This document shows positions 1 to 8,332 of a DNA stretch of 64,000 bases, piece by piece. The notes under the pieces are model-generated. The model worked only from the letters and a program-made list of their open reading frames with translations, did no database searches and was not told the origin of the DNA. A program made the translations under genes and the position numbers. Positions within the stretch are counted from its first letter, which is position 1; each line of letters starts with the position of its first letter. The stretch is from a bacterium (GTDB lineage Bacteria; Actinomycetota; Acidimicrobiia; Acidimicrobiales; Bin134), in NCBI GenBank assembly GCA_026708015.1, contig JAPOVT010000013.1:1-64000 (forward strand), given 5' to 3'.

Positions 1-29
1 CCACATCAAATGAAAACCATCACGACCGG

Positions 30-623
30 TTACACAAAAAAACTGACAGACCCCTTGATTGTTCCGTTTATACGCAATCCGCAGGAATGGGTTTGGCCCG
101 CCGAAATTGCAGTGAACTTGTCCTCGGGAGCGGCTAACTGCCCGTAAGATCGATCCCCCCAACAGTCGATCGTCTCGTCCCAGCGCAATTCCGCCAGATT
201 TGGGAATGCACAATCCCTGCGCAGCACCCCCCAACAGTCAACCGTGCCGTCTTCATGCAGCCCACAGGCAAAGTCCAACCCAACTGAGACCTCGCTCCAC
301 GGGCCATCTGGAATTTCCGCCCAGGGGGGAGTCACCGGCTCCGGGGTTGGGGTCGGCGTAAACCAAGGGGTGGGTGATGGAGGCGGGCTAGGCGCTGGAG
401 TCGAAGTCGGCGCTGATGTAGGCGTCGGAGATACCACCGAAGTGGAAGTAGTTGTTGGGGTCGGAGCAGGAGTCAGTGCCGCAGTCTCAGTAGCGGTTGG
501 CTGAGCGGTGGTGGTTACTTCTTCAAAGGCCGGAAGTAGACCAACCTTCTCTCCATCATCACTTGAGCAAGCCGCTGCCCCAAGCATCACAACTAGCAGC
601 AAACCGGTCCTACGTGCGCGCAC
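30..623 (-). CDS. RCC1-repeat lipoprotein, probably truncated
   Basis: Predicted secreted lipoprotein of 197 aa with a GTG start. An N-terminal hydrophobic segment ends in a lipobox (LGAAAC), so Cys19 would be lipidated and the protein anchored outside the cell. A Thr/Pro/Ser-rich linker of about 70 residues follows. The C-terminal part carries RCC1_2-type beta-propeller repeat units (CGLHEDGTVDCWG, then AISAGQTHSCGLRINGTI). Full RCC1 propellers need about seven blades; here the third unit breaks off before its CWG and ends in an unrelated GSVSFFV tail, so the protein is probably a truncated remnant. A related, more damaged copy lies at 1439-1953. The ligand or partner is unknown. Confidence 0.6.
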   Translation of the reverse strand: MRARRTGLLLVVMLGAAACSSDDGEKVGLLPAFEEVTTTAQPTATETAALTPAPTPTTTSTSVVSPTPTSAPTSTPAPSPPPSPTPWFTPTPTPEPVTPPWAEIPDGPWSEVSVGLDFACGLHEDGTVDCWGVLRRDCAFPNLAELRWDETIDCWGDRSYGQLAAPEDKFTAISAGQTHSCGLRINGTIKGSVSFFV

Positions 624-719
624 CTATCGACCCCTTTGCGAGTACTCGACGCATCACGACCCTATTCGGTTCCCTGTTTCCACCGTCAGTAGGCCAGGAA
701 GCAAATTTGCAGTGCCTTC

Positions 720-748
720 TACGTATATCTATCGCTAATATGTACGTA
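720..748 (+). promoter_or_regulatory. Probable vapBC promoter/operator with TACGTA repeats
   Basis: Two TACGTA hexamers (720-725 and 743-748) flank an AT-rich stretch that contains TAATAT, and the second overlaps the vapB start codon. VapB-type antitoxins usually repress their own promoter through such dyads, so this is a reasonable autoregulatory operator. It was recognised only by symmetry and position. Confidence 0.35.
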
Positions 749-978
749 TGCCGAATCGAACGATCTATCTGCCCGATGAGCTCGACGAGATCAGCCGCCG
801 TGTCGGTCTCAATCTTTCCCGGCTGACCCAGCAGGCGATCCGAGACTTTGTTGCGGAGCACCATGAAACGGCCCTCGAAGCCCGCATAGATGCCATCTCG
901 GCCCGATGTCGGGAGTTGGGAATTGACTGGCCCACGGACTATCTGGATAAGCAACGATCAGAAGCCGGAGAGCGATGA
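748..978 (+). CDS. vapB: VapB-like ribbon-helix-helix antitoxin
   Basis: Small 76 aa protein whose N-terminus (RTIYLPDELDEISRRVGLNLSRLTQQAIRDF) has the beta strand followed by two helices of ribbon-helix-helix/CopG antitoxins. The C-terminal half would wrap the toxin. It sits directly upstream of a PIN-domain gene with a 4-base ATGA overlap, the usual arrangement of a VapBC type II toxin-antitoxin operon, so translation is probably coupled. It would neutralise VapC and, in complex, repress the promoter. It replaces nothing obvious between the two RCC1 lipoprotein genes, so the pair may have inserted there. Confidence 0.8.
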   Translation: MPNRTIYLPDELDEISRRVGLNLSRLTQQAIRDFVAEHHETALEARIDAISARCRELGIDWPTDYLDKQRSEAGER

Positions 979-1367
979 CGATCGTTGTCGACGCCAACAT
1001 CGCCATTGCGATTCTCGACTCACAGCATCAGTTCCATCGAGCCGCGGTTCAGCGCTGCCTAGAGGCCGACGGTGTCGCCATCTTGAACATCACCCACGCC
1101 GAGGCGCTGATCTATCCGAGTCGCATGGAGAAGCTCGATGAGGCGACCACGGTACTTGACCAGCTTGGGTTCAACCCAGAAGTTCTCGACAACGGCGTTG
1201 CCGACCGGGCCAGGGAACTGCGCGCCGAATACGGCAACCGGAATTTTCCAATGGTGGACGCTGCGGTCGTGGCTTTGAGTATTGAACGGGACTGGCCAGT
1301 TGTGACATGCGACACCAAATGGCCAGAGATTGCAGAAGCAGAAATCGAGGTTCTTTCCTCCTCATAA
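975..1367 (+). CDS. vapC: VapC-like PIN-domain ribonuclease toxin
   Basis: PIN-domain protein of 130 aa. The expected acidic Mg-binding residues are visible: Asp6 in TIVVDANIAIAI, Glu in NITHAEALIY, Asp in MVDAAVVALS and Asp in VVTCDTKW near the end. VapC toxins are endoribonucleases that cleave tRNA or rRNA when the antitoxin is degraded; the target here cannot be told from sequence. The gene overlaps vapB by ATGA. Length and motif order are those of an intact toxin. Confidence 0.85.
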   Translation: MTIVVDANIAIAILDSQHQFHRAAVQRCLEADGVAILNITHAEALIYPSRMEKLDEATTVLDQLGFNPEVLDNGVADRARELRAEYGNRNFPMVDAAVVALSIERDWPVVTCDTKWPEIAEAEIEVLSSS

Positions 1368-1392
1368 CACAGGAAGAGTCGAAACTATGACC

Positions 1393-1410
1393 GCCGCCCG
1401 CCTGGGCGGC
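1393..1410 (+). terminator. Hairpin downstream of vapC
   Basis: Perfect 7-bp GC stem, GCCGCCC / GGGCGGC, with a GCCT loop, 25 bases after the vapC stop and before the convergent pseudogene. No U-tract follows, so it may be a weak terminator or an RNA-stabilising hairpin. Confidence 0.3.
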
Positions 1411-1438
1411 CAGCCAAGAGGGAGAAGGCTACGCCTCC

Positions 1439-1953
1439 TCAGGGCATGTCCAGGAGGCTCCTACCACCCCAGCACTCGACGGTCCTGTCCGTGCGCAAAC
1501 CACAGGTGTAGCCCGAGCCGGATGAGACCGCCGACCAAGTGCCGTCCCTGGTAGCTGTCCAAGAACCAGCGACATTGTCGATGATTGTGACGTGGATTGG
1601 AACCGGTTCGGGCGTGGGAGTGGGAGAGGGCTCGGCATCGGGAGTTGATACCGGCACTGCTGTCGGTTCCGGGGTCGGCAACGGCGTGGGCGAAGGCAAC
1701 GGCGTCGGGCTAGGAGTGTTAGGGGGCGATGGTGCTGGAACCGGAGAAGCATCGGCACCGAGGACTGCTACCGCAGTTGGAGTAGGGGCTGGCGCAGGAC
1801 CCGGTGTCGCACTCTCAATTCTTGTTGAGGGGCAGCGGGAATCACATGATCCTTTGCCCGGACAATGCCTTCCCCTTCACTGCTATCGCTTGAGCAGGCC
1901 GTGACCGCTATGGCCACAACCAAGATCAATGCAGTCCAGCGAACGCTCACCAT
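1439..1953 (-). pseudogene. Frameshifted second RCC1-repeat lipoprotein gene
   Basis: The start is good: a GGGGGCG-like ribosome site, then MVSVRWTALILVVAIAVTAC, a lipoprotein signal with Cys20, followed by SSDSSEGEG. In that frame translation stops at 1768. A different frame, open from about 1850 down to 1439, carries a Pro/Thr linker (PAPAPTPT..., PSPTPTPEPVP) and one RCC1-type unit (CGLRTDRTVECWG). At least one frameshift therefore separates signal and body around 1780-1850, and only a single repeat remains. The architecture matches the gene at 30-623, so this is a decayed paralogue. Confidence 0.65.
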
Positions 1954-2010
1954 CGCCCCCTTGCAAGCAATAGACGCTTCTCGACCTAGTTTGGTTCCTA
2001 TTCTTCTGAT

Positions 2011-2991
2011 TCAGAGCCGGAGCAGGCGGGTGGCGTTGGCGTTGAGGGTTTCGGCCAGGTCGGCCACGTCGGGGCCTGTGCCTCGGTCCCAGCCGCCGAA
2101 GTTCGTGCCGTAGACCAGGCGGTCGATGCCGTATTGCTCCAGAGCGAGATTGAGCTCGGCGGGGCCGGTGATGTGGCAGTCGAACCATAGGCGGCTGAGG
2201 GCTCGGTCGAAGGCCCCTGATTCCTTGATCCACTCGGGGGCGGCGGGGCGGCGCTCGGCCAGCTTGCGGAGCTTGGACAGGACGATGGGGGTGGTGCCGC
2301 CGCCGTGGGACAGGCACAGATCCAGATCAGGGTGGCGTTCGGTGACCCCGCCGAACACCAGGGTGGCCACCGCCACCGTCTCCTCATAGGAGTACTCCAA
2401 CACTAGGTCCAGGTCCCAGCGGCGCAGCCGGGGATCGAGCAGCGGGCCGTCGATGCCCGACTGGGTGGGATGCAGAAAGTGGGGCACGTCGAGCTCCGTA
2501 CACAGCGACCAGAGCTGGTCGAGGGCCGGGTCGTCCAGCGGGGTGCCGAAGTCGGTGCCGGTGTAGCCGGCCAGGAGGCCCAAGTCTCGCACAGCTCGCT
2601 CCAGTTCGGCGCAGGCCGCGTCGAGGTCCTGCATGGGCAGCGCAGCCAGACCGACGAAGCGATCGGGACGGGCAGCCACAGCGGCGGCCAGATCATCGTT
2701 GTGGCGGCGGCAGAAGTCGATGGCCAACTGAGGCTCGATGAAGTGGAGATAGGTGAGCGGGTTAGGCGACAGGGCCTGCACTGCTATCCCCTGGGCGTCC
2801 ATGGCCTCGAGGCGCATATCCAACTCGGTAAATAGAGACCCTCGGTAGGCCACCCCGTTGAGCTGGTAGCCGCCTACCCGAAACCAGGGGGTGCCGTCGT
2901 CGTGGGCACCGATCTCGGGGCCGCACGGGCCGGCCGCGCCCATAGTGCCCTCCAGCACGATGTGGGCGTGGACATCGATGAGCCCGGTCAT
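2011..2991 (-). CDS. Amidohydrolase (ACMSD-like, amidohydrolase 2 family)
   Basis: Metal-dependent TIM-barrel hydrolase/decarboxylase of 326 aa. The start at 2991 is chosen because it gives MTGLIDVHAHIV, with the metal-binding HxH at residues 8 and 10, preceded by GGAGG nine bases upstream; the 23-residue extension to 3060 is untypical. Other family marks are HFLHPT, LSHGGGTTPI and an acidic residue in GTNFGGWD near the end. Related enzymes decarboxylate or hydrolyse aromatic ring-cleavage intermediates. It ends a leftward operon with a CMD-family protein, an SDR and an acyl-CoA dehydrogenase, so a role in degrading a ring or branched carboxylic acid is likely; the substrate is unknown. Confidence 0.75.
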   Translation of the reverse strand: MTGLIDVHAHIVLEGTMGAAGPCGPEIGAHDDGTPWFRVGGYQLNGVAYRGSLFTELDMRLEAMDAQGIAVQALSPNPLTYLHFIEPQLAIDFCRRHNDDLAAAVAARPDRFVGLAALPMQDLDAACAELERAVRDLGLLAGYTGTDFGTPLDDPALDQLWSLCTELDVPHFLHPTQSGIDGPLLDPRLRRWDLDLVLEYSYEETVAVATLVFGGVTERHPDLDLCLSHGGGTTPIVLSKLRKLAERRPAAPEWIKESGAFDRALSRLWFDCHITGPAELNLALEQYGIDRLVYGTNFGGWDRGTGPDVADLAETLNANATRLLRL

Positions 2992-3034
2992 GGGGGTGAG
3001 CCTCCGCTGCCTGCCTTGGAGGTGGCGGGCAAAC

Positions 3035-3793
3035 CTATTGGCGGCCTTCCATGATCCCATCGGCGCCGGGCAGCCAGGAGGCCACGCCGGAGATGGGGAT
3101 GGCGCACACCACCGCCTCGGTGATCTCGGCCTCGGAGGCTCCGGCGTTGCGGGCGCCGTTGGCGTGGATGTTCACGAACCGGCTGGAGAACTCCGCGGCG
3201 TTGATGGTGCACAGCAGCAGCTCAACGTGCTTGGCGTCGAGCATGTTCTCGGCCAGCGACCACTGGCGCATCAATACATAGCCCTCCAAGGCTCGAGGGG
3301 CATGGTCGGCCATCACCTCGATGTAGTCGGGCACGAAACCGAAGTAGCTCTGGAAGTAGTCCAGCGCCGCCTGGCGATCGAGGGTGAAATCGGGAATCGG
3401 CTCGGTGGACTGGTCGGCAGCGATGTCGAACGCCTGGTCAATGGCCCGGGCGAAGGCGTTGTAGGTGGCTTCGCCCCGGGAGATGAGCACGGCCAGCGAT
3501 GCGCCCCGGGCGTCGCTCAGGCTCAACCCCAGCTCGCGAGACCGGGTCATCTCCCTAAGGGCTTGCTCCGGCTGGCACCGAACCGCGGCGGCGCAGGCCA
3601 TGTACAGCGCCTTGGCCCACGCGGGGCAGGCCCCGTCGCGGTCGGTCACGTCGCGGATGCGGGCGTAGCCCTCGGCAAACTTGGGGGAGATGGCGGCCAG
3701 TTCGCCGCCAGCCAGTGCAGGACTGCCCAACTCGCTGTGGACCGCGTTGTTGGACCCAGCTTGCGCATCTCTTGCAGCGGCTTGCATGGTCAT
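3035..3793 (-). CDS. Carboxymuconolactone decarboxylase/AhpD-like protein
   Basis: Protein of 252 aa that resembles two tandem carboxymuconolactone decarboxylase (CMD) folds. The first spans roughly residues 45-115 (FAEGYARIRD...ACAAAVRCQPEQALREM) and the second roughly residues 150-245 (YFGFVPDYIEVM...LLLCTINAAEFSSRFVNIHANGARNAGASEAEITEAV). The AhpD CxxC pair is absent, which argues for a decarboxylase-like or lactone-processing role rather than peroxidase. It lies 42 bases after the SDR gene and 43 bases before the amidohydrolase, in one operon. The exact reaction is unknown. Confidence 0.65.
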   Translation of the reverse strand: MTMQAAARDAQAGSNNAVHSELGSPALAGGELAAISPKFAEGYARIRDVTDRDGACPAWAKALYMACAAAVRCQPEQALREMTRSRELGLSLSDARGASLAVLISRGEATYNAFARAIDQAFDIAADQSTEPIPDFTLDRQAALDYFQSYFGFVPDYIEVMADHAPRALEGYVLMRQWSLAENMLDAKHVELLLCTINAAEFSSRFVNIHANGARNAGASEAEITEAVVCAIPISGVASWLPGADGIMEGRQ

Positions 3794-3835
3794 CTCTTGC
3801 CTCCCTTGGCCATTTTCATTGTCAGAGCTTCATCA

Positions 3836-4594
3836 TCAAAGCTTGGACGCTTCTCCGCCGTCGATCACGAAACACGAACCGGTAACGAACCCGGACGCCT
3901 CCGATGCTAGGTAACAGACCAGCGGTCCGAGCTCATCGGGGTGGCCCATGCGGCGTACAGGTATCTTGCGCAGCCGGGCGGCCAGGGTGTCGGGATCGCC
4001 CAACACCGCGGCCTGGGCATCGGTTTCGAACGCACCGGGGGCGATCACGTTCACCCGGATGTTGTAGCGGGCCCACTCCCCGGCCAGGGCCTCGGTGAGC
4101 CGCAACAGCCCGCCCTTGGAGGCCGAATAGGCGGCCAGGGTCGGCTTGCCCTTGAGCCCCGAAGTAGAGGCCACGTTGATCACCGAGCCGGGCCGGGCAG
4201 CATCGATCCAGTATGTGGCGGCTTGTCGGGCCAAAGCCGCCGGTGCGGCCAGGTTCACGGCCAGCACCTCGTCGAACACATCGTCAGGCTGGTCGACGAA
4301 CTTGGAGGCGGGAGCGATGCCCGCGTTGTTGACCACCGAGTCGAGTCGGTCGAACCGGCTCACCGCCTCATCCACCAGCCCGGCCACTGCGTCTCGGTCC
4401 CGCATGTCGCACGGCACCGCAGCCACCGCGTCGCCCAGTTCGTCGGCCAGCGAGTCCAGGGCATCTGTGGAGCGGGCGGCGGCCACCACCCTGGCCCCTT
4501 CGGCCACCATGGCCCGCACTGCGGCCTCTCCCAACCCCCGGCTGGCCCCGGTCACCACCGTCACGTGGCCGTCAAGGCCCCAATCCACCGCCAT
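3836..4594 (-). CDS. Short-chain dehydrogenase/reductase (SDR)
   Basis: Classical NAD(P)-dependent SDR of 252 aa. The cofactor motif TGASRGLG is at residues 15-22, NNAG near residue 90, the catalytic Ser/Tyr/Lys in NVASTSG and YSASKGG near residues 145-160, and the NVIAPG turn follows. The C-terminus (GFVTGSCFVIDGGEASKL) is typical of 3-oxoacyl/alcohol dehydrogenase-type SDRs. Only three bases separate it from the upstream acyl-CoA dehydrogenase, so the two are co-translated. It probably oxidises a hydroxyacyl or alcohol intermediate in this catabolic operon. Confidence 0.85.
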   Translation of the reverse strand: MAVDWGLDGHVTVVTGASRGLGEAAVRAMVAEGARVVAAARSTDALDSLADELGDAVAAVPCDMRDRDAVAGLVDEAVSRFDRLDSVVNNAGIAPASKFVDQPDDVFDEVLAVNLAAPAALARQAATYWIDAARPGSVINVASTSGLKGKPTLAAYSASKGGLLRLTEALAGEWARYNIRVNVIAPGAFETDAQAAVLGDPDTLAARLRKIPVRRMGHPDELGPLVCYLASEASGFVTGSCFVIDGGEASKL

Positions 4595-4597
4595 TGC

Positions 4598-5752
4598 CTA
4601 CTCCCCCTCCTCGCCCTGTCGGTCGGCCGCTTCGTCGCACAGCCGGCTGGCGATGCCCAGCCGGAGCACTTCGGAGGCCCCCTCGTAGATGCGCATGGGT
4701 CGGGCCTGGCGGTAGTAGCGCTCAATGTCGGAGCCCCGAATGAGCCCCCATCGGCCCATCACCTGCACGCAGCGGTCAACCACCCGGCTGGCCGCCTCGG
4801 TGGCGGCCAGCTTGGCCAGCGACGACCGGTCGAGGTGGGCCGACGGATCCTCCCGGGCGGCCTCGGCGGTGGCGTAGGCCAACAGCCGGGTGGCCTCCAA
4901 CTCGGCCCAAGAGTCGGCCAGCAGGCCCGCGACTGGTCCCAGCCGCACCAGTGGCCGGCCGAACTGTTCGCGGACCGCCGCGTGGTTTGCCGCGCAGGTC
5001 AGCGCCCCGTCCATCAGCCCCACCGCGGCCCCGGCCACTGAGATGCGAAACACCGACAAGGTGGCCAGAACATGGCGGAATCCGGCGCCGGGTTCGCCCA
5101 ATCGAGCCGAAGCCGGCAGGCGCACCCGGTCGAAGGTCACCTCGCCCAGCACATGGGGGGCGATGATCTCCGGAGAGGGCTCGATCGACACACCAGGAGC
5201 ATCGGCGGGCACCAACACCAGCGAGAACCGGTTCTCCTCCCGGGCCATGGTGGTGTAGAACCCAGCCGCCCCGGCATTGGAGATGAACGACTTGGCCCCG
5301 TTTAATTCCACTTCATCGTCGTGGTCGGTCAGCGTGGTCTCGATTCCCCGCAGATCGGATCCCGCCACCGGCTCGGTGAGGGCCAAAGCAGCCAGCACCT
5401 CAGCGTTGGCCACCTTGGGCAGCCACTGCTCCCGTTGCTCATCAGTGCCGGCCACGGCAATGGCGTAGCTGCCGATGCCTTGGAGGGCGAACAACGAGTC
5501 CAAGTGCGACGAAGCCCGCATAAGGGCCTCCCGAACCACGCACACCGCCAGCGGGTCCACTCGCTCGTAGCGACCGCCATAAGCAGCGGGCACCATCAGC
5601 GAGCAGAGGTCGCTGCCCCGCAGCACATCGAGGGTGGGCTGATGTATGTGGTTGGCCTCGTCGGCCTCCGCGGCGAACGCGGCCACTTGGCGGGCCACCG
5701 CCCGGGCCTCTTCTTGGATTGCCCGTGTGCCGGAGTCGAGCTCGAACGCCAT
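4598..5752 (-). CDS. Acyl-CoA dehydrogenase family protein
   Basis: FAD-dependent acyl-CoA dehydrogenase of 384 aa, the normal family length. Visible features are the N-terminal helical domain, LALTEPVAGSDLRGIET (substrate/FAD contact), the central beta domain, and the C-terminal helical domain with RQARPMRIYEGASEVLRL, which carries the usual catalytic-base region. It is the first gene of the leftward operon and is divergently transcribed from enoyl-CoA hydratase and acyl-CoA ligase genes across a 55-base gap. Together they provide activation, dehydrogenation, hydration and oxidation steps of a beta-oxidation-like route for an unidentified carboxylic acid. Confidence 0.88.
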   Translation of the reverse strand: MAFELDSGTRAIQEEARAVARQVAAFAAEADEANHIHQPTLDVLRGSDLCSLMVPAAYGGRYERVDPLAVCVVREALMRASSHLDSLFALQGIGSYAIAVAGTDEQREQWLPKVANAEVLAALALTEPVAGSDLRGIETTLTDHDDEVELNGAKSFISNAGAAGFYTTMAREENRFSLVLVPADAPGVSIEPSPEIIAPHVLGEVTFDRVRLPASARLGEPGAGFRHVLATLSVFRISVAGAAVGLMDGALTCAANHAAVREQFGRPLVRLGPVAGLLADSWAELEATRLLAYATAEAAREDPSAHLDRSSLAKLAATEAASRVVDRCVQVMGRWGLIRGSDIERYYRQARPMRIYEGASEVLRLGIASRLCDEAADRQGEEGE

Positions 5753-5807
5753 ACGATGCCGGACAGTACGCGCTAGGAATTAATCGCGCTACAGCAGGGG
5801 GACCACC
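5753..5807. promoter_or_regulatory. Divergent promoter region of the acyl-CoA operons
   Basis: This short gap must hold promoters for both operons. It contains a direct repeat GCGCTA at 5770-5775 and 5786-5791 (16-base period) around an AT-rich GGAATTAAT core, possibly a binding site for a shared regulator. The rightward GTG start at 5808 is preceded by AGGGGG. Confidence 0.35.
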
Positions 5808-6578
5808 GTGAGCGACATAATCGTTGAGCGAAACGACCGAGTCGTCTGGCTGAGGCTGAACCGCCCCGAGCGATTGAACTCCTACGACCGCAACACCATC
5901 GACGAGATCATCGCCGCCTTCCGGGAGCACGTCGACGCCGGGGTGGTGGTGATCACCGGGCAAGGGCGGGCGTTTTGCGCGGGGGGATATCTGGCCAATT
6001 TGGCCGAAGCGAACTTCTATGAGCTGCGGACGATGTTCTACGGCTCGCTGGAGCTGTTCGACGCCATTCGCAACGCCCCCATGCCGGTGATCGCCGCGGT
6101 GAATGGGCCGGCCTTCGGCGGCGGCAACGAGTTGGTGGTGGCCTGCGACTTCGCCATAGCCGCCGAGTCGGCCGAGCTGGGCCAGACCGGGGTCAAGGTG
6201 GGCAGCGCCCCAGTGCTTGGGGGCACCAACCTGTTGGCCATGACCGTCGGGGAGAAGCGGGCCAAAGAAGTGGCCTTTTTGTGCCGCAAATACACCGCTC
6301 AGCAAGCCTGCGACATGGGCTGGATAAACGCAGTGGTGCCCGACGAGGAGCTGGAGAACGAGGTGCTGCGGTGGTGCGATGAGCTGCTGGCCATGAGCCC
6401 CCGCTATCTGGAAGCGGCCAAGATCAGCTCCAATGTGTACTGGAACCAGCTGCGCGACAACATGGCCTCGGGGCTGGGGATGCTGGCCCAGGCCATCGGG
6501 TCGCCCGACATGATCGAGGGCGCCACCGCGTTCATGGAGAAGCGCCGCCCGCAATTCCCCCCGAGAACCGCCCGATGA
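5808..6578 (+). CDS. Enoyl-CoA hydratase/isomerase family protein
   Basis: Crotonase-fold protein of 256 aa with a GTG start. N-terminal LRLNRPERLNSYD, the first oxyanion-hole segment GQGRAFCAGGYLAN near residue 55 and the second, NGPAFGGGNELVVACDFAIAA, near residue 95-115 are all present. A catalytic Glu lies in GGGNELV; the second position reads AELGQTGVKVG instead of the usual PEhxxG, so hydratase versus isomerase or another crotonase chemistry cannot be fixed. It heads the rightward operon and partners the acyl-CoA ligase 31 bases downstream. Confidence 0.85.
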   Translation: MSDIIVERNDRVVWLRLNRPERLNSYDRNTIDEIIAAFREHVDAGVVVITGQGRAFCAGGYLANLAEANFYELRTMFYGSLELFDAIRNAPMPVIAAVNGPAFGGGNELVVACDFAIAAESAELGQTGVKVGSAPVLGGTNLLAMTVGEKRAKEVAFLCRKYTAQQACDMGWINAVVPDEELENEVLRWCDELLAMSPRYLEAAKISSNVYWNQLRDNMASGLGMLAQAIGSPDMIEGATAFMEKRRPQFPPRTAR

Positions 6579-6609
6579 GTTTGCGCTGCCCCAGCCACAG
6601 GCCTGTGCC

Positions 6610-8280
6610 GTGACCCGCTACTACGACCAGTACCGGCCCACCTTCGACGACAAGGGGCTGTGGAGCGCGCCGGCAGTGCTGGCCGAACGGGCCCGAACCC
6701 ACGGCGACAAGACCTACTTGGAGGTGGGCTGGACCTCCGAGCGGTTCACCTATGCCCATAGCCACGAGATCGCCCAGCGGGTGGGGCGGGGGCTGCTGGC
6801 CGGGGGGGCCGCTCCCGGCGACCGGCTGCTCATCATGGCGCCCAACTCGGCGGCCTACATCTGGAGCTGGCTGGGTTCGGCAGTGGCCGGGATGGCCGAG
6901 GTGCCGATCAACACCGCCTATCGGGGATCGTTCCTCGAACACCAGACCACCACAGTGTCGCCGTCAGCAGCGGTGATCCACGCCGACTACGCCGACCGGT
7001 TTGTTGAGCTGCCCGACGCGGTGGGCTCCATCGGCTGCTTCTACCTGCTGGGCGACGACGGCAAGATCGCCAAGGGCGGACGGGTGCTGGACGAGGCCGG
7101 TCTGCGGTGGCAGCGCTGGGACACCCTGCTGAGCGACGGCAACGCCGATCAAGCCCTGCCCGAGGTGTCGTATCGGGACCTGGGGTCGGTGTTTTTCACG
7201 TCAGGCACCACCGGGCTGTCCAAAGGGGTGATGATGCCCCACGCCCACATGCACCTGTTCGCCGATGAGTGCGTGTCGCTCACCCGGCTGACCAACGCCG
7301 ATGCCTATATGTCGTGCGGGCCGCTGTTCCACGGCAACTCGCACTTTCTGGCCGCCTATCCGGCGCTGATCGCCGGGGCCCGCTACGTGCTCCAAGAGCG
7401 GTTCTCGGCCAGCCATTGGCTCGAGCAGGTGCGGCACAGCGGGGCCACCGTCACCAACTTCGTCGGGGTGATGATGGACTTCGTGTGGCAGCAGCCCCCC
7501 ACCGAAGCCGATGCCGACAACCAGCTTCGGTGCGTGTTCGCCGCTCCCACCATGTCGAGCGTGCTGGATGAGTTCAAGGCCCGATTCGGCATCGATGCGT
7601 TCGTGGAGGTGTTCGGGCTAACCGAGACGTGCATGCCCATCCTCACCCCCTACGGGGAGGATCGCCCGGCGGGAGCGGCCGGGCTCTTGAACCGGGACTG
7701 GTTCGACATCCGCCTGGTGGACCCCGACACCGACGAGGAGGTGCCGGTGGGAGAGGTTGGCGAGCTGGTGGTGCGCTCCCGGGTTCCGTGGACCACATGC
7801 ATGGGCTATTACGGCATGGCCGAGCAGACCTGGGACGCGTTCAGGAATCTGTGGTTCCACACCGGCGACGGACTCCGCCGGGACGCCGAGGGCTGGTACT
7901 ACTTCGTCGACCGCCTCAAAGACGCCATCCGCCGCCGGGGGGAGAACATCAGCTCGTTCGAGGTGGAGCAGGCCTTGACAGGCCACGAGGCCATTGCCGA
8001 GGTGGCGGTGGTGGCAGTACCCGCCGACCAGGAAGCCGGAGAGGACGAGGTGCTGGCCGCGGTGGTTCTAGAGCCCGACGCCGCCCTCAGCGCCGATGAA
8101 TTCTGGGCGTACGCCGACCGTCGGCTGCCCTATTTCGCGGTGCCTCGCTACGTGCGCTTCACCCCTGAGCTGCCCAAGACCCCGTCAGAAAAGGTGCGGA
8201 AAGTGGAGCTGCGAGACCAGGGGGTGGACGATCAGACATTCGACCGAGGCCCCATCAGCCGACCGAAGGATCGCCGGTGA
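6610..8280 (+). CDS. AMP-forming acyl-CoA synthetase/ligase
   Basis: Adenylate-forming enzyme of 556 aa with a GTG start. The P-loop VFFTSGTTGLSKGVMMPH is near residue 200, the A5 region VEVFGLTETCMP follows, then the hinge region WFHTGDGLRRD...FVDRLKDAIRRRGENISSFEVE, and the C-terminal catalytic lysine is in LPKTPSEKVRKVEL. It would activate a carboxylic acid to its CoA thioester using ATP. Its place between the enoyl-CoA hydratase and the divergent acyl-CoA dehydrogenase suggests that it supplies the substrate of this pathway. Chain type (fatty, aromatic, carnitine-like) is not evident. Confidence 0.88.
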   Translation: MTRYYDQYRPTFDDKGLWSAPAVLAERARTHGDKTYLEVGWTSERFTYAHSHEIAQRVGRGLLAGGAAPGDRLLIMAPNSAAYIWSWLGSAVAGMAEVPINTAYRGSFLEHQTTTVSPSAAVIHADYADRFVELPDAVGSIGCFYLLGDDGKIAKGGRVLDEAGLRWQRWDTLLSDGNADQALPEVSYRDLGSVFFTSGTTGLSKGVMMPHAHMHLFADECVSLTRLTNADAYMSCGPLFHGNSHFLAAYPALIAGARYVLQERFSASHWLEQVRHSGATVTNFVGVMMDFVWQQPPTEADADNQLRCVFAAPTMSSVLDEFKARFGIDAFVEVFGLTETCMPILTPYGEDRPAGAAGLLNRDWFDIRLVDPDTDEEVPVGEVGELVVRSRVPWTTCMGYYGMAEQTWDAFRNLWFHTGDGLRRDAEGWYYFVDRLKDAIRRRGENISSFEVEQALTGHEAIAEVAVVAVPADQEAGEDEVLAAVVLEPDAALSADEFWAYADRRLPYFAVPRYVRFTPELPKTPSEKVRKVELRDQGVDDQTFDRGPISRPKDRR

Positions 8281-8332
8281 ACAATGGGTCGAGCAGGATC
8301 GAGCTGTCGCCAATGAACCCAGGGGAGAGTCG

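Noticed and set aside
244-504. Plus-strand ORF rich in Gly/Val
   Set aside because: It is the antisense of the Pro/Thr linker of the lipoprotein gene at 30-623.
1539-1904. Plus-strand Gly/Val-rich ORF
   Set aside because: Antisense shadow of the Pro/Thr linker in the broken lipoprotein gene.
3941-5041. 366-codon plus-strand ORF
   Set aside because: Antisense to the SDR and acyl-CoA dehydrogenase genes, with no protein-like features.
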